Shown here: positions 56,394 through 64,000 of the stretch, one piece after another
How the letters are laid out: each line of letters begins with the position of its first letter
Numbering within the stretch: position 1 is the stretch's first letter
NCBI GenBank assembly: GCA_963819075.1
Contig: CAWFUP010000002.1
Location: 434,001 to 498,000 of the forward strand
DNA: 64,000 nucleotides
Direction of reading: 5' to 3'
From: CAVQBJ01 sp963819075
GTDB taxonomy: Bacteria; Actinomycetota; Thermoleophilia; Solirubrobacterales; Solirubrobacteraceae
Program-made: the position numbers and the translations under genes
Notes under the pieces: generated by a model
The model's input: only the letters and a program-made list of their open reading frames with translations
Told to the model about the DNA's origin: nothing
Database searches by the model: none

Positions 56394-57628
56394 GTCGTCT
56401 CCGCGAGCCCCGTGAAGATGCGCAGGTAGTCGCGCAGGTAGCGCGGCGTGAGGAAGTGCGAGCGCACGTGCTCCTTGCCGCGCAGGCCGAGCGCCTTGCC
56501 GAGGGCCGGGTCGCGCAGGATCTCCAGGGCCCGCGCTGCGCACTCGTCCACGGTCGAGACGAGGAATCCGGTCACGCCGTCCTGGACCTGCAGGGGAATG
56601 CCCCCGACGTTCCCGCCGATGAACGGGTGCGCCTTCCACAGCGCCTCGGACACCGTCAGGCCGAAGCCCTCGCGCGTGGACTTCTGAACGAGGACGTCAG
56701 CGTGCGACTGGAAGGCGTTCACCTCGATCGAACCGACGTTGTTGAAGTTGTTGAGGATGTGCACGTCGGGGTCGCCGTCGGCGTGGGCGATCGTCGCGTT
56801 GAAGAAGTCCCAGCCCTCGGGGTCGTCGCTGGCCATCGAGCCGACCAGCGCCAGCTGCACCGAGGGCATCTCCGCCTTGACGATGCGGTAGGCGTCGATG
56901 ACGCCAAGCGGATCCTTCCACGGATCGAAGCGCGAGACCTGGCAGATCAACGGGCGGTCGATGTCGATGCCGAACTGGTCGCAGACGTAGGCCGCATCCT
57001 CGGGCGAGAGCGCCATGTTCTTGGGGGCGAGCGGGTCGATCGCCGGAGGGACGATGTTCACGTTGCCCTGCATGCCCGCCGGCACGTACTCGGGGACGTG
57101 GAACATCGACTCGGGGTAGTCGGCGATGTAGGGCAACAGGCGGGCGATCGTGTCGGGGTTGGGCGTCGACACGTCGATGTGGCAGCGCCAGATCCAGCCC
57201 CGGGACTTCTCGGGCACGAGGTGAAAGAGCGCTGCCGGCTGGGGGTCGTGGACGATGCAGACGTCCCAGTCACCGGACAGCTCGCGGGCGTTCATCTCGT
57301 TGTACTGCAGCCAGGTCGCCCACTGGTCCTCGCTCAGGTCGTCGGGTGCGCCCTGGAGCGCGTTGTGCAGGAGCTTAGTCGCGTTGAAGAACTCCTCGCG
57401 ACCGTAGATCACCTGCCATTCGCACTCGAGGCCGACGTCGCGCATGAGTGGCACGAGCGTGTAGAGGATCTCCGAGACGCCGCCACCGAAGGCGGTCGCC
57501 GACACGTGCACGATGCGCCGTCCCTTCAGTGGCTCGGCCAGCGCGCGCACCTCCTCGATGAGGTCACGCCCGCAGATGTGGGTGTAATCCGCGAGCGGCT
57601 TGTGGCCGACGGCGACTGGCTGCAGCAC
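56390..57628 (-). CDS. treT: TreT-type trehalose synthase (GT4 glycosyltransferase)
   Basis: 412 residues from GTG 57628. RIVHVSATAFGGGVSEILYT is the acceptor domain opening typical of TreT, then EWQVIYGREEFFNATKLLHN, CIVHDPQPAALFHLVPEKSR and RCHIDVSTPNPDT. The donor domain has VSRFDPWKDPLGVIDAYR, VQKSTREGFGLTVSEALWKA (E-x7-E motif) and GGIPLQVQDGVTGFLV. TreT joins NDP-glucose and glucose to trehalose in one step, reversibly. It is the first gene of a two-gene operon with otsA, giving two routes to trehalose. Confidence 0.88.
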   Translation of the reverse strand: MLQPVAVGHKPLADYTHICGRDLIEEVRALAEPLKGRRIVHVSATAFGGGVSEILYTLVPLMRDVGLECEWQVIYGREEFFNATKLLHNALQGAPDDLSEDQWATWLQYNEMNARELSGDWDVCIVHDPQPAALFHLVPEKSRGWIWRCHIDVSTPNPDTIARLLPYIADYPESMFHVPEYVPAGMQGNVNIVPPAIDPLAPKNMALSPEDAAYVCDQFGIDIDRPLICQVSRFDPWKDPLGVIDAYRIVKAEMPSVQLALVGSMASDDPEGWDFFNATIAHADGDPDVHILNNFNNVGSIEVNAFQSHADVLVQKSTREGFGLTVSEALWKAHPFIGGNVGGIPLQVQDGVTGFLVSTVDECAARALEILRDPALGKALGLRGKEHVRSHFLTPRYLRDYLRIFTGLAETT

Positions 57629-57671
57629 GCGCCGGCACGATACCTCACGCGACCGGCGTGTCGAGCCCGTA

Positions 57672-59102
57672 TCACCCGGTGAGCTCGAGCGTGAACACGG
57701 TGCGCCCGGGCACCGACTCGGCGTACAGGCGCCCGTGCATGCGCTCGGCGAGCTCGTGGGCGATCGCCAGGCCGAGACCGGAGCCCTGCACCCCGTCGGA
57801 GGTGAAGAACGGCTCGAACAGCCGTGGCATCGCCTCGCGCGGGACGCCGGGTCCGTGATCGCGCACCGTGATGCGCGCGCCGCCGGCGCCGTCGGGGCCC
57901 TCCGGGTACGGCCCGATGCGGGTGGCCGTCACCACCATGTCCGTCCCGGTCGGCGTGTGCGTGATCGCGTTGTCGATGAGGATGCGCAGCACCTGCGCGA
58001 CACGGTCGGGGTCGCACACGACCGGCAGCGGCTCGTGCGTGAGCCGCAGCGTCAGGTGGGAGTTGTGCGTCGCCAGCGCGGGCACGAACTCGCCCGTCAC
58101 CGCGCGCGCCACCTCGCTGAGGTCGACCGGCTCGGGGTGCAGGTCCAGGCCGCCGGCCTCCAGGCGCGAGAGGTCGAGCAGCGCGGTGGCCAGCTTGCCG
58201 AGGCGATCGACCTGGGCGCGCAGCTGCGCCAGGAACTGGCGGCGGGTCTCCTCGTCGAGCTCCTCGTCCTCGATCAGCTCGAGGAATCCGCTCAGCGAGA
58301 AGATCGGCGTGCGCAGCTCGTGCGAGGCGACTGCGATGAAGCGCTCGCGGGCGCTGTCGAGCTCGGCGAGCTGGTGCTGCATCGCCCCGAGCGCGCGGGC
58401 GAGCTGGCCGAGCTCGTCCTGCGAGTCGATCTCGAAGCGCGCCGAGAAGTCACCGCCGGCCACCCGCCAGGCGGCCCGTTCGAGGCGCTTGACGCGCTGA
58501 CTGAGCGCTCGGGCGACGATCGCGCCGGCGACGAGCGCGAGCAGCAGCGCGATCGCCCCCGAGAGGAGGATCTTGCGGCGGATGAGCGAGACGCTGCGCG
58601 CGACGTCGGACAGCGGCTCGGAGTACACGACGACGCGCGCGACGCTGCCTCCGAAGAAGAGCGGCTGCGCGACCATCCCGACGCTGCCGCCCGGCCCGGT
58701 CGCGCTCAGCGCGCGGCCTTCACGCGCCGCGGTGGCGGCGATGCGCAGGCGGGGATCGCCGCTCGCCGGCGCCTGCGAGCTGGAGTCGGCGATCGGGAAC
58801 GTCTGCGCCGAGGACCGCCCGTCGATCGCCGCGTGCGCGACGCCGATCAGCGTGACGCGCGCTCCGCTCAGCGCCGCCGCGCGGTTGACGGCCGCGGTCA
58901 CGCCCGCGCGGCCGATGTTCGAGCCGACCGTGGCCGCGATCGCGTCCGAGTCGGCCGTCGCCGCGCCCTGGAGCGCGCTCAGCTTCTCGGCGCGCAGGCT
59001 CGAGGAGAGCGACGGCGTGACGTAGGCGTACACGACGGCGACCGCCGCGAGCGTGATCGCGAAGAAGAGCAGCGCGAGGCGGTTGCGGATCGAGCGGGAC
59101 AG
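57672..59102 (-). CDS. Membrane sensor histidine kinase (HAMP, HisKA), OmpR-type partner
   Basis: 476 residues. Helix one (NRLALLFFAITLAAVAVVYA) and helix two (LLSGAIALLLALVAGAIVAR) enclose a ~130-residue external sensor domain. HAMP follows (RVKRLERAAWRVAGGDFSAR), then the H-box RFIAVASHELRTPIFSLSGF, N-box ILIDNAITHTP, G1 RDHGPGVPREAM and G2 GSGLGLAIAHELAE. The first helix is coded only if translation starts upstream of GTG 59033. The one plausible start is CTG 59102, with GAGAGGG before it and 12 nt after the regulator stop. The signal sensed is unknown. Confidence 0.88.
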   Translation of the reverse strand: MSRSIRNRLALLFFAITLAAVAVVYAYVTPSLSSSLRAEKLSALQGAATADSDAIAATVGSNIGRAGVTAAVNRAAALSGARVTLIGVAHAAIDGRSSAQTFPIADSSSQAPASGDPRLRIAATAAREGRALSATGPGGSVGMVAQPLFFGGSVARVVVYSEPLSDVARSVSLIRRKILLSGAIALLLALVAGAIVARALSQRVKRLERAAWRVAGGDFSARFEIDSQDELGQLARALGAMQHQLAELDSARERFIAVASHELRTPIFSLSGFLELIEDEELDEETRRQFLAQLRAQVDRLGKLATALLDLSRLEAGGLDLHPEPVDLSEVARAVTGEFVPALATHNSHLTLRLTHEPLPVVCDPDRVAQVLRILIDNAITHTPTGTDMVVTATRIGPYPEGPDGAGGARITVRDHGPGVPREAMPRLFEPFFTSDGVQGSGLGLAIAHELAERMHGRLYAESVPGRTVFTLELTG

Positions 59103-59114
59103 AGCCCTCTCTTA

Positions 59115-59837
59115 CTACGGTTCGCTGTCGCGGAAGCGGTAGCCGACGCCGCGCACCGTGAACAGGTACTCGGGTTCCTTGGCGTCGCGCTCGATCTTCT
59201 CGCGCAGGTGGCGGATGTGGACGTCGATCGTGCGTGGATCTCGGTACGCCGAGTCTCCCCAGATGCGCGAGAGCAGCATGTCGCGCGTGAACACGCGGCC
59301 GGGACTGAGGGCCAGCGCACCGAGGATCTCGAACTCGACGAACGTCGTCTGCACATGCTCGGAGCGCAGACGCACCGATCGCTTGGCGAAGTCGATGCGC
59401 AGCTCGCCAACCTCTAGCAGCTCGCTGTCGGCCGGCACGTCCTCGCCGCGATTCATGCCGGCGCGGCGCAGCGACGCCTTCACCCGACTGCGGAACTCGC
59501 GCATCGAGAACGGCTTGGTGATGTAGTCGTCGGCCCCGAGCTCGAGGCCGAGCACCTTGTCGATCTCCTCGGACTTGGCGGTCAGCATGATGATCGGCAC
59601 CGAGCTCCGGGCCCGCAGGCGCCGACACACCTCCAGCCCGTCGAGCTTGGGCATCATCACGTCGAGAACGACGAGATCGAACTCGCCCTCGTCGAAGCGC
59701 AGGAGCGCCTCCGGGCCGTCCGCGGCCTCCACCACCTCATAGCCGTCCTTGCGCAGCGGATAGGACAGCAGCGTGAGGATCGCCTGCTCGTCGTCGACGA
59801 GCAGGATGCGCGACGGACTGTCGGCGAGCACGCTCAT
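59115..59837 (-). CDS. OmpR/PhoB-type response regulator
   Basis: 240 residues from ATG 59837. The receiver has D15/D16, phospho-acceptor D59 (LVVLDVMMPKLDGLEV), T/A-switch MLTAKSEE and K108 (ITKPFSMREF). The winged-helix DNA-binding domain reads RSVRLRSEHVQTTFVEFEIL, then GRVFTRDMLLSRIWG and RTIDVHIRHLREKIE to VRGVGYRFRDSE. It is first in an operon with the membrane kinase. Its stop is a double TAG-TAA. Targets are unknown; the divergent M28-like gene starts 78 nt away. Confidence 0.93.
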   Translation of the reverse strand: MSVLADSPSRILLVDDEQAILTLLSYPLRKDGYEVVEAADGPEALLRFDEGEFDLVVLDVMMPKLDGLEVCRRLRARSSVPIIMLTAKSEEIDKVLGLELGADDYITKPFSMREFRSRVKASLRRAGMNRGEDVPADSELLEVGELRIDFAKRSVRLRSEHVQTTFVEFEILGALALSPGRVFTRDMLLSRIWGDSAYRDPRTIDVHIRHLREKIERDAKEPEYLFTVRGVGYRFRDSEP

Positions 59838-59914
59838 GACCGCAAGCTTGCCAGATCGATTCCGGCCTTTGGGGTCCATCTCGCCGGCAGCACCCCCTAG
59901 GCTCAAGGGCCGCG

Positions 59915-61750
59915 ATGTTCGAACGCCGCCTCTATCGCGCCGCCTTCCTCCCGTTGCTGCCGGCGATCATCGTGATCGCCTTCTCGCTCACCAACCGGGC
60001 GGCGCCGCTGTCCTCGACCTTGCCGCCGAACCTGTTCGACGGGAGCGCGGCGCAGGTCCAGCTGAGCGACATGTACCAGCGCTTCCCCGACCGTCGCCCG
60101 GGGTCACCGGGCGACGACGCGCTCGCAAGCTACGTCGCCCAGCAGTTCGCCCAGGCGGCGACCGCCGCGAGCGGACAGACGGCGAGCGCGGCCCCGTTCA
60201 GCGTGCAGATGCGCAGCGTGCGGGCGCAGACGATCGACGGTCCCCGGACGCTGCAGACCGTGATCGCGACGCGCCCGGAGAACCTCAATGGCCAGATCGT
60301 CCTGCTCGCGCACCGCGACGCGGCGGCGTCGGGTTCGCGGGCGGAGCTGTCGGGGACGGCGGCGCTCGTGGAGCTCGCGCAGCTGCTGGCGGGACGGCTG
60401 ACCAACCGCACGATCACGCTCGTGTCGACGAGCGGTGGCAGCGGCGGCGACGCCGGTGCGATCGACTTCGCCGCACACACGGGAGGGCCCGTCGACGCGG
60501 TGATCGTGCTCGGCGACCTCGCCGGCCTGGACGTGCAGACGCCGCTCGTGGTCCCTTGGTCGGATGGCTTCGGCAGCGCGCCCGACCCGCTCGTGCGCAC
60601 GGTGACAAGCGCGCTGGCGGCGCAGCTCGGGCGCGACCCCGGCGAGGCGAGCATCGTCAGCCAGTTCGCTCACCTCGCCCTCCCGTTCGCCACCGGCGAG
60701 CAGGGTCCGCTCAACGCGGCCGGCGTGCCCGCCGTGCTCGTTCAGGCGAGCGGCGAGCGCGGGCCGTCCGGCCGCGAGGGGGTCAGCACGCAGCGACTGC
60801 AGAACCTCGGGCGCGCCGTCCTGCAGTCGGTGAACGCGCTCGACGCCGACGCGGCGGACGTCGGCGCCCCGGCGGCCGCCATCGAGCTCAAGGCGAAGGC
60901 GCTTCCGGCCTGGGCCGTCAGCCTGATCGCTGCCGCGCTGTTGTTCCCCTCGCTCGTCGTGACCGTCGACGCGCTCGCCCGCGCGCGCCGACGCAAGGCG
61001 CCGGTCGCGCACGCGCTCGCGTGGGTACTCAGCTGCGCGCTGCCGTTCTTCTTCTGCGCGCTGCTGTCGGTGGCGCTCGGGCAGACCGGACTGCTGCACG
61101 CGGCTCCCGCCGCTCCCGTGCCCGGATCCGATGTCCGGGTCGGAGGCGGAGGGTGGGCGGCGATCGCGCTGCTCGTGACCGCCTTCGCGGTGGCGTGGCT
61201 CGCGCGCGCCGCCCTGCTGCGCACGCTCGGCACCCTCCCGCGCGCAGACGCCGACGCAGACGCCGACGCCGCACCCGGCACCGAGCTCGCCGAGTCCGGC
61301 GCCGGGGGCGTGGCGCTCATGCTCGTCCTCGACGTCACCGCCGGCGTCGTCTGGGTACTCGATCCGTTCACGGCACTGCTGCTCGTGCCCGCCGCGCACC
61401 TGTGGCTGCTGATCGCCGCCCCCGAGCTCGGCGTGCGACGGGCGCTCGGCGCGGGCCTCGTGCTGGCCGGCGTGGTCCCGGCGCTCGCGATCATCGGGCT
61501 GTACGCGCATCAGCTCGGGCTGTCGCCGCCCGAGACGGCGTGGACGGCGCTCCTGCTCGTGGCCGGCGGTCACATCGGGCTCGTCTCGAGCGCGCTGTGG
61601 AGCCTGTTCCTCGGCGGCGTGGTGGCGGCGACGCTGCTCGCCCTGCGGAGCACCGGCCCCGAGCGCGAGTCGCCGGTGACCGTGCGCGGTCCGCTCAGCT
61701 ACGCTGGGCCGGGCTCGCTCGGCGGCACCGAGTCCGCCCTGCGACGCTGA
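59915..61750 (+). CDS. M28-peptidase-like multi-helix membrane protein, active site degenerate
   Basis: 611 residues. One N-terminal helix (AFLPLLPAIIVIAFSL), an external M28-like domain (about 50-310) and some eight C-terminal helices. The peptidase core aligns at IVLLAHRDAAASGSRAELSG and LAGRLTNRTITLVSTSGG. The first metal His-x-Asp is kept, but the bridging Asp (usually in AND-x-SG) and the Glu-Glu pair are missing. Proteolysis is therefore unlikely. A Asp-Ala repeat (RADADADADAAP) lies in one loop. It is followed 5 nt later by the sortase gene, so a wall-surface role is possible. Confidence 0.78.
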   Translation: MFERRLYRAAFLPLLPAIIVIAFSLTNRAAPLSSTLPPNLFDGSAAQVQLSDMYQRFPDRRPGSPGDDALASYVAQQFAQAATAASGQTASAAPFSVQMRSVRAQTIDGPRTLQTVIATRPENLNGQIVLLAHRDAAASGSRAELSGTAALVELAQLLAGRLTNRTITLVSTSGGSGGDAGAIDFAAHTGGPVDAVIVLGDLAGLDVQTPLVVPWSDGFGSAPDPLVRTVTSALAAQLGRDPGEASIVSQFAHLALPFATGEQGPLNAAGVPAVLVQASGERGPSGREGVSTQRLQNLGRAVLQSVNALDADAADVGAPAAAIELKAKALPAWAVSLIAAALLFPSLVVTVDALARARRRKAPVAHALAWVLSCALPFFFCALLSVALGQTGLLHAAPAAPVPGSDVRVGGGGWAAIALLVTAFAVAWLARAALLRTLGTLPRADADADADAAPGTELAESGAGGVALMLVLDVTAGVVWVLDPFTALLLVPAAHLWLLIAAPELGVRRALGAGLVLAGVVPALAIIGLYAHQLGLSPPETAWTALLLVAGGHIGLVSSALWSLFLGGVVAATLLALRSTGPERESPVTVRGPLSYAGPGSLGGTESALRR

Positions 61751-61755
61751 GCGAT

Positions 61756-62799
61756 ATGTCCGAGGGACTCTCCGCACCCCGCCCTCCCGCCGCGCGCACG
61801 ACGACGCGACCGGTGGCGACGCGACCGGTGGCGACGCGACCGGTGCCAAGGCGGCCCGGGCCGAGGCCGCCCGCGGCGACGCAGCAGACCGCGCGGCGAC
61901 GGTGGTCGTGGCGCACCGGCGTCACAGGCCTCGGCCTCGGCCACGACCTGGCGACGCTGCTCGTCCTGAGCGGCCTGCTGCTGCTGCTCGACGCCGGCCT
62001 GACGCTCGTCTGGCAGGAGCCGGTGTCCGCGCTGTACACGACCGTGCGCCAGTCGGAGCTGAGCGGCGAGCTGGCCGCGATCGAACGCGACGCGCCCACG
62101 CAGCTCGAGGTCACAGCGCTCGGCCACCTGCACACGACGGGCGCAAAGATCGCGTTCCTGGCTCGATCGCTGCAGAGCAGCGCGCCCGACGGCGGGCCGG
62201 TCGGACGCATCCGCATCCCGCGCATCGGTGCCGACTTCATCGTCATCAAGGGGACGAGCACCGCCGACCTGCGCAACGGCCCGGGCATCTACCCCCAGAC
62301 GGCCTTCCCCGGCGCCGCCGGCACGACCGCCATCGCCGGCCATCGCACGACGTTCCTCGCCCCGTTCCGTCACATCGACGAGCTGCGGCGCGGCGACACC
62401 GTGACCGTCGACATGCCGTACGGCCGCTTCATCTACTCGGTGATCGGCCACGAGGTCGTCAAGCCGACCGACGTGGCCGTGATCGATCGCGTCGGCTACA
62501 GCCGGCTCGTGCTGTCGGCCTGCACGCCGCTCTACAGCGCCGCCGATCGGCTCATCGTGTTCGCCCGGCTCGTCCGCATCGACCCGCTCGGCGCGGCTCG
62601 CGGCGATCTGATCGGCCCGCTCGCGCGCGCCTACCAGCGGTGCTCGAAGCCGCTCAGCGCGAGCGCCCGACCACCGGCGCGCAGCACGAGCTCGCCCGCG
62701 CCGTCCTCGGCCACGCCGATCCACGTCAGGCCGGCCGCCCCGGCGGCCCGCTCGGCCTGCGCGCGCGCCTCGGGCGGCACGCAGACGCACAGCTCGTAG
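61756..62799 (+). CDS. Sortase (class D/E type), unusual long tail
   Basis: 347 residues as read. A Pro/Arg-rich cytoplasmic start, a membrane anchor (about 66-86, TLLVLSGLLLLLDAGLTLVW) and a sortase barrel with the catalytic trio H196 (AIAGHRTTFLAPF), C256 (LVLSACTPLY) and R265 (SAADRLIVFARL). Sortases cut a sorting signal and link proteins to the wall or to each other. After about residue 290 the sequence is Ser/Ala/Arg-rich and antisense to thiL, giving a 169-nt overlap with that gene; the true end may be earlier. No sorting-signal protein is seen in the window. Confidence 0.85.
   Translation: MSEGLSAPRPPAARTTTRPVATRPVATRPVPRRPGPRPPAATQQTARRRWSWRTGVTGLGLGHDLATLLVLSGLLLLLDAGLTLVWQEPVSALYTTVRQSELSGELAAIERDAPTQLEVTALGHLHTTGAKIAFLARSLQSSAPDGGPVGRIRIPRIGADFIVIKGTSTADLRNGPGIYPQTAFPGAAGTTAIAGHRTTFLAPFRHIDELRRGDTVTVDMPYGRFIYSVIGHEVVKPTDVAVIDRVGYSRLVLSACTPLYSAADRLIVFARLVRIDPLGAARGDLIGPLARAYQRCSKPLSASARPPARSTSSPAPSSATPIHVRPAAPAARSACARASGGTQTHSS
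61804..61848 (+). repeat. 15-nt tandem repeat, three units, in the sortase gene
   Basis: ACGCGACCGGTGGCG is repeated twice exactly and a third time with two changes at its end, coding Thr-Arg-Pro-Val-Ala x3 in the cytoplasmic part before the membrane anchor. Copy number may vary between strains without changing the frame. Confidence 0.8.
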
Positions 62800-63606
62800 T
62801 CGTCGCCGCCGGCGGCGGCGAGCTCGCTCGCCGGGCAGCCGAGCTGGGTGGCGACGGCCTCGAGTCCCGGGGGCGAGCGGCAGGCGCTCGAGGTCGAGCG
62901 CGATCCGCACGCCGCTCGCCCGCGCGAGGTGCGCCGCGTCGGTGGCGAGCCCGTCGGAGAGATCGATCATCGCCCGCGCCCCGGAGCGCGCGAGCGCGCG
63001 CCCCTCGGGCAGCCGCGGCTCGGGCCGGACCAGACGCCGGCGCAACGCGGCCGCGTCGGCGGCGTCCGCAGCGCTCGCGCGGCCGTCGGCAATGGCGAGG
63101 GCGGCGGCGGCTCCCCCGAGCGTGCCGGTGACGCCGACGAGATCTCCCGGGCGCGCCCCGTCGCGGGCGACGAGATCCTCGGCGCGCTCGGCCCAGCCGA
63201 CGACGGTCACGGCCACCGTCAGCGCCGGGGCGACGGTCACGTCGCCGCCGGCGATCGTCGTGTCGGTCCGCGCCGCGAGCGCCTCGGCCCCGCGTACGAG
63301 CGCGAGGCCATCGGCCATCGAGAAGCCGGCGGGCAGGCCGAGGACGAGGTAGGCCTCGCCCGGCTCGGCGCCCATCGCGGCCAGGTCGGACAGCGCGCCG
63401 GCGAGCGCGCGGGCGCCGACATCTTCGGCGTCGAGCCACCCGCCGGCGAAGCGGAAGTGCACCCCGTCGATCATCGCGTCGACCGAGGTCACGGCGATCG
63501 GTCGCGCGCGGACGACCGCGGCATCGTCGCCGGGTCCGCGCAGGACGCGATCGCCCCGCGCGCCGAGCGCACCGATGACCGCGGCGATCAGCTCGTGCTC
63601 AGCGAT
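62631..63606 (-). CDS. thiL: Thiamine-monophosphate kinase, one frameshift
   Basis: About 324 residues after repair. GDRVLRGPGDDAAVV and SVDAMIDGVHFRF carry the Mg-binding Asp residues, then SDLAAMGAEPGEAYLVLGLP, IAGGDVTVAP, GVTGTLGGAAAAL and MIDLSDGLATDAAHLA. One extra base near 62868 breaks the frame; the repaired C-terminus reads AAGGDDYELCVCVPPEA, then LSGFEHRW to TAG 62631. It phosphorylates thiamine monophosphate to the cofactor used by phosphoketolase and PFOR. No ATG/GTG/TTG start is in frame near the expected start after infA; 63606 marks an in-frame ATC, so the start is uncertain. Confidence 0.85.
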
Positions 63607-63817
63607 GCCGGTAGACGATGCGCGCGCGATCGAGGTCGTAGGGCGACAGCTCGCAGCGGACGCGATCGCCGGGCAGGATGCGGATCCGAAAGCGCCGCAT
63701 CTTCCCGGCCACATGTCCGAGCACGACGTGGTCGTTGTCGAGGCGTACGCGGAACATCGCGTTGGGGAGCGCCTCGATCACCTCTCCCTCGAATTCGACC
63801 TTGTCTTCCTTGGCCAC
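63599..63817 (-). CDS. infA: Translation initiation factor IF-1
   Basis: 72 residues from GTG 63817, the normal IF-1 size; the longer frame to 63862 adds a non-conserved start. KVEFEGEVIEALPNAMFRVR, then DNDHVVLGHVAGKMRRFRIR, and ILPGDRVRCELSPYDLDRAR and IVYRHR cover the whole S1/OB fold. It binds the ribosomal A site during initiation. In many actinobacteria infA sits with rpmJ-rpsM-rpsK; here it is beside thiL, so this may be a second or relocated copy. Confidence 0.92.
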   Translation of the reverse strand: MAKEDKVEFEGEVIEALPNAMFRVRLDNDHVVLGHVAGKMRRFRIRILPGDRVRCELSPYDLDRARIVYRHR

Positions 63818-64000
63818 CTTGAACACCCGTTCCGGGCGCCGACGCCAGTGCGCGCCGCCCACTCAAGTCTTGTCACGTGCGCGTTCACGGTACCAACCGC
63901 GGGCCGGCCGGCGGCGTGCCGGGTCGCGACCTGGCAACATCGGGTGCCCGAACGGCAGCGCCGACCCGGTCCGACTTCGCCGTGAGATCCCGCCCCAGCA
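63818..64000. other. Gene-free end of window upstream of infA
   Basis: The last 183 nt hold no convincing coding region on either strand. They should contain the infA promoter (minus strand), but I cannot point to a reliable -35/-10 pair. Confidence 0.4.

Overview
The window is a GC-rich (roughly 70% or more by eye) bacterial chromosome segment. DUF1918, tandem universal stress proteins, CydABDC with the two ABC genes last, actinobacterial-type sortase and frequent GTG starts with ATGA/GTGA overlaps point to Actinomycetota. My best guess is class Thermoleophilia (Solirubrobacterales), which is an inference and not a database result. I see no rRNA, tRNA, CRISPR array, insertion sequence or prophage.

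Region 1 (about 0.6-34 kb) looks like a low-oxygen/stress-survival island. It has a NarL/DevR-type response regulator and a GAF-GAF histidine kinase placed tail to tail. Three tandem-domain universal stress proteins, a sulfide:quinone-reductase-like flavoprotein and an Rv2004c-like phosphotransferase/ATPase follow. Next come a GNAT-acyl-CoA ligase, phosphoketolase and acetate kinase (an acetyl-phosphate/acetate/acetyl-CoA node), then cytochrome bd oxidase with its CydDC exporter. The last part is a PEP synthase, pyruvate:ferredoxin oxidoreductase and flavoprotein operon that runs into a small membrane protein, a cytochrome b6-like protein and an unknown membrane protein. Three intergenic regions in this island share the element CCGTAGTT; I propose it as a regulon operator.

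Region 2 (34-48 kb) is mixed metabolism: DAHP synthase, a quinone-reductase-like enzyme, a UPF0104 membrane protein, aldehyde dehydrogenase with DUF779, a short serine-recombinase-like protein behind a palindromic probably leaderless promoter, DedA, two PLP aminotransferases, UDP-GlcNAc 2-epimerase, PurA, a DnaC-like ATPase and another oxidoreductase.

Region 3 (48-64 kb) holds a broken APC permease and the replication/ribosome block dnaB-rplI-rpsR-ssb-rpsF on the minus strand, interrupted by a subtilisin-inhibitor-like protein and a fatty-acid hydroxylase. It continues with a treT-otsA trehalose operon, an OmpR-type two-component system, an M28-like membrane protein, a sortase, thiL and infA.

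Sequence quality matters here. About 25 single-base frame slips, mostly insertions, break genes at 4.1-15.3 kb and 48.2-49.8 kb, with isolated slips in dnaB and thiL, while 15.3-48.1 kb is clean. The clustering, the continued coding pattern after each slip and the essential genes affected suggest base-calling or assembly error more than gene decay. Genes with two or more slips are typed as pseudogene; coordinates span the whole reconstructed gene.
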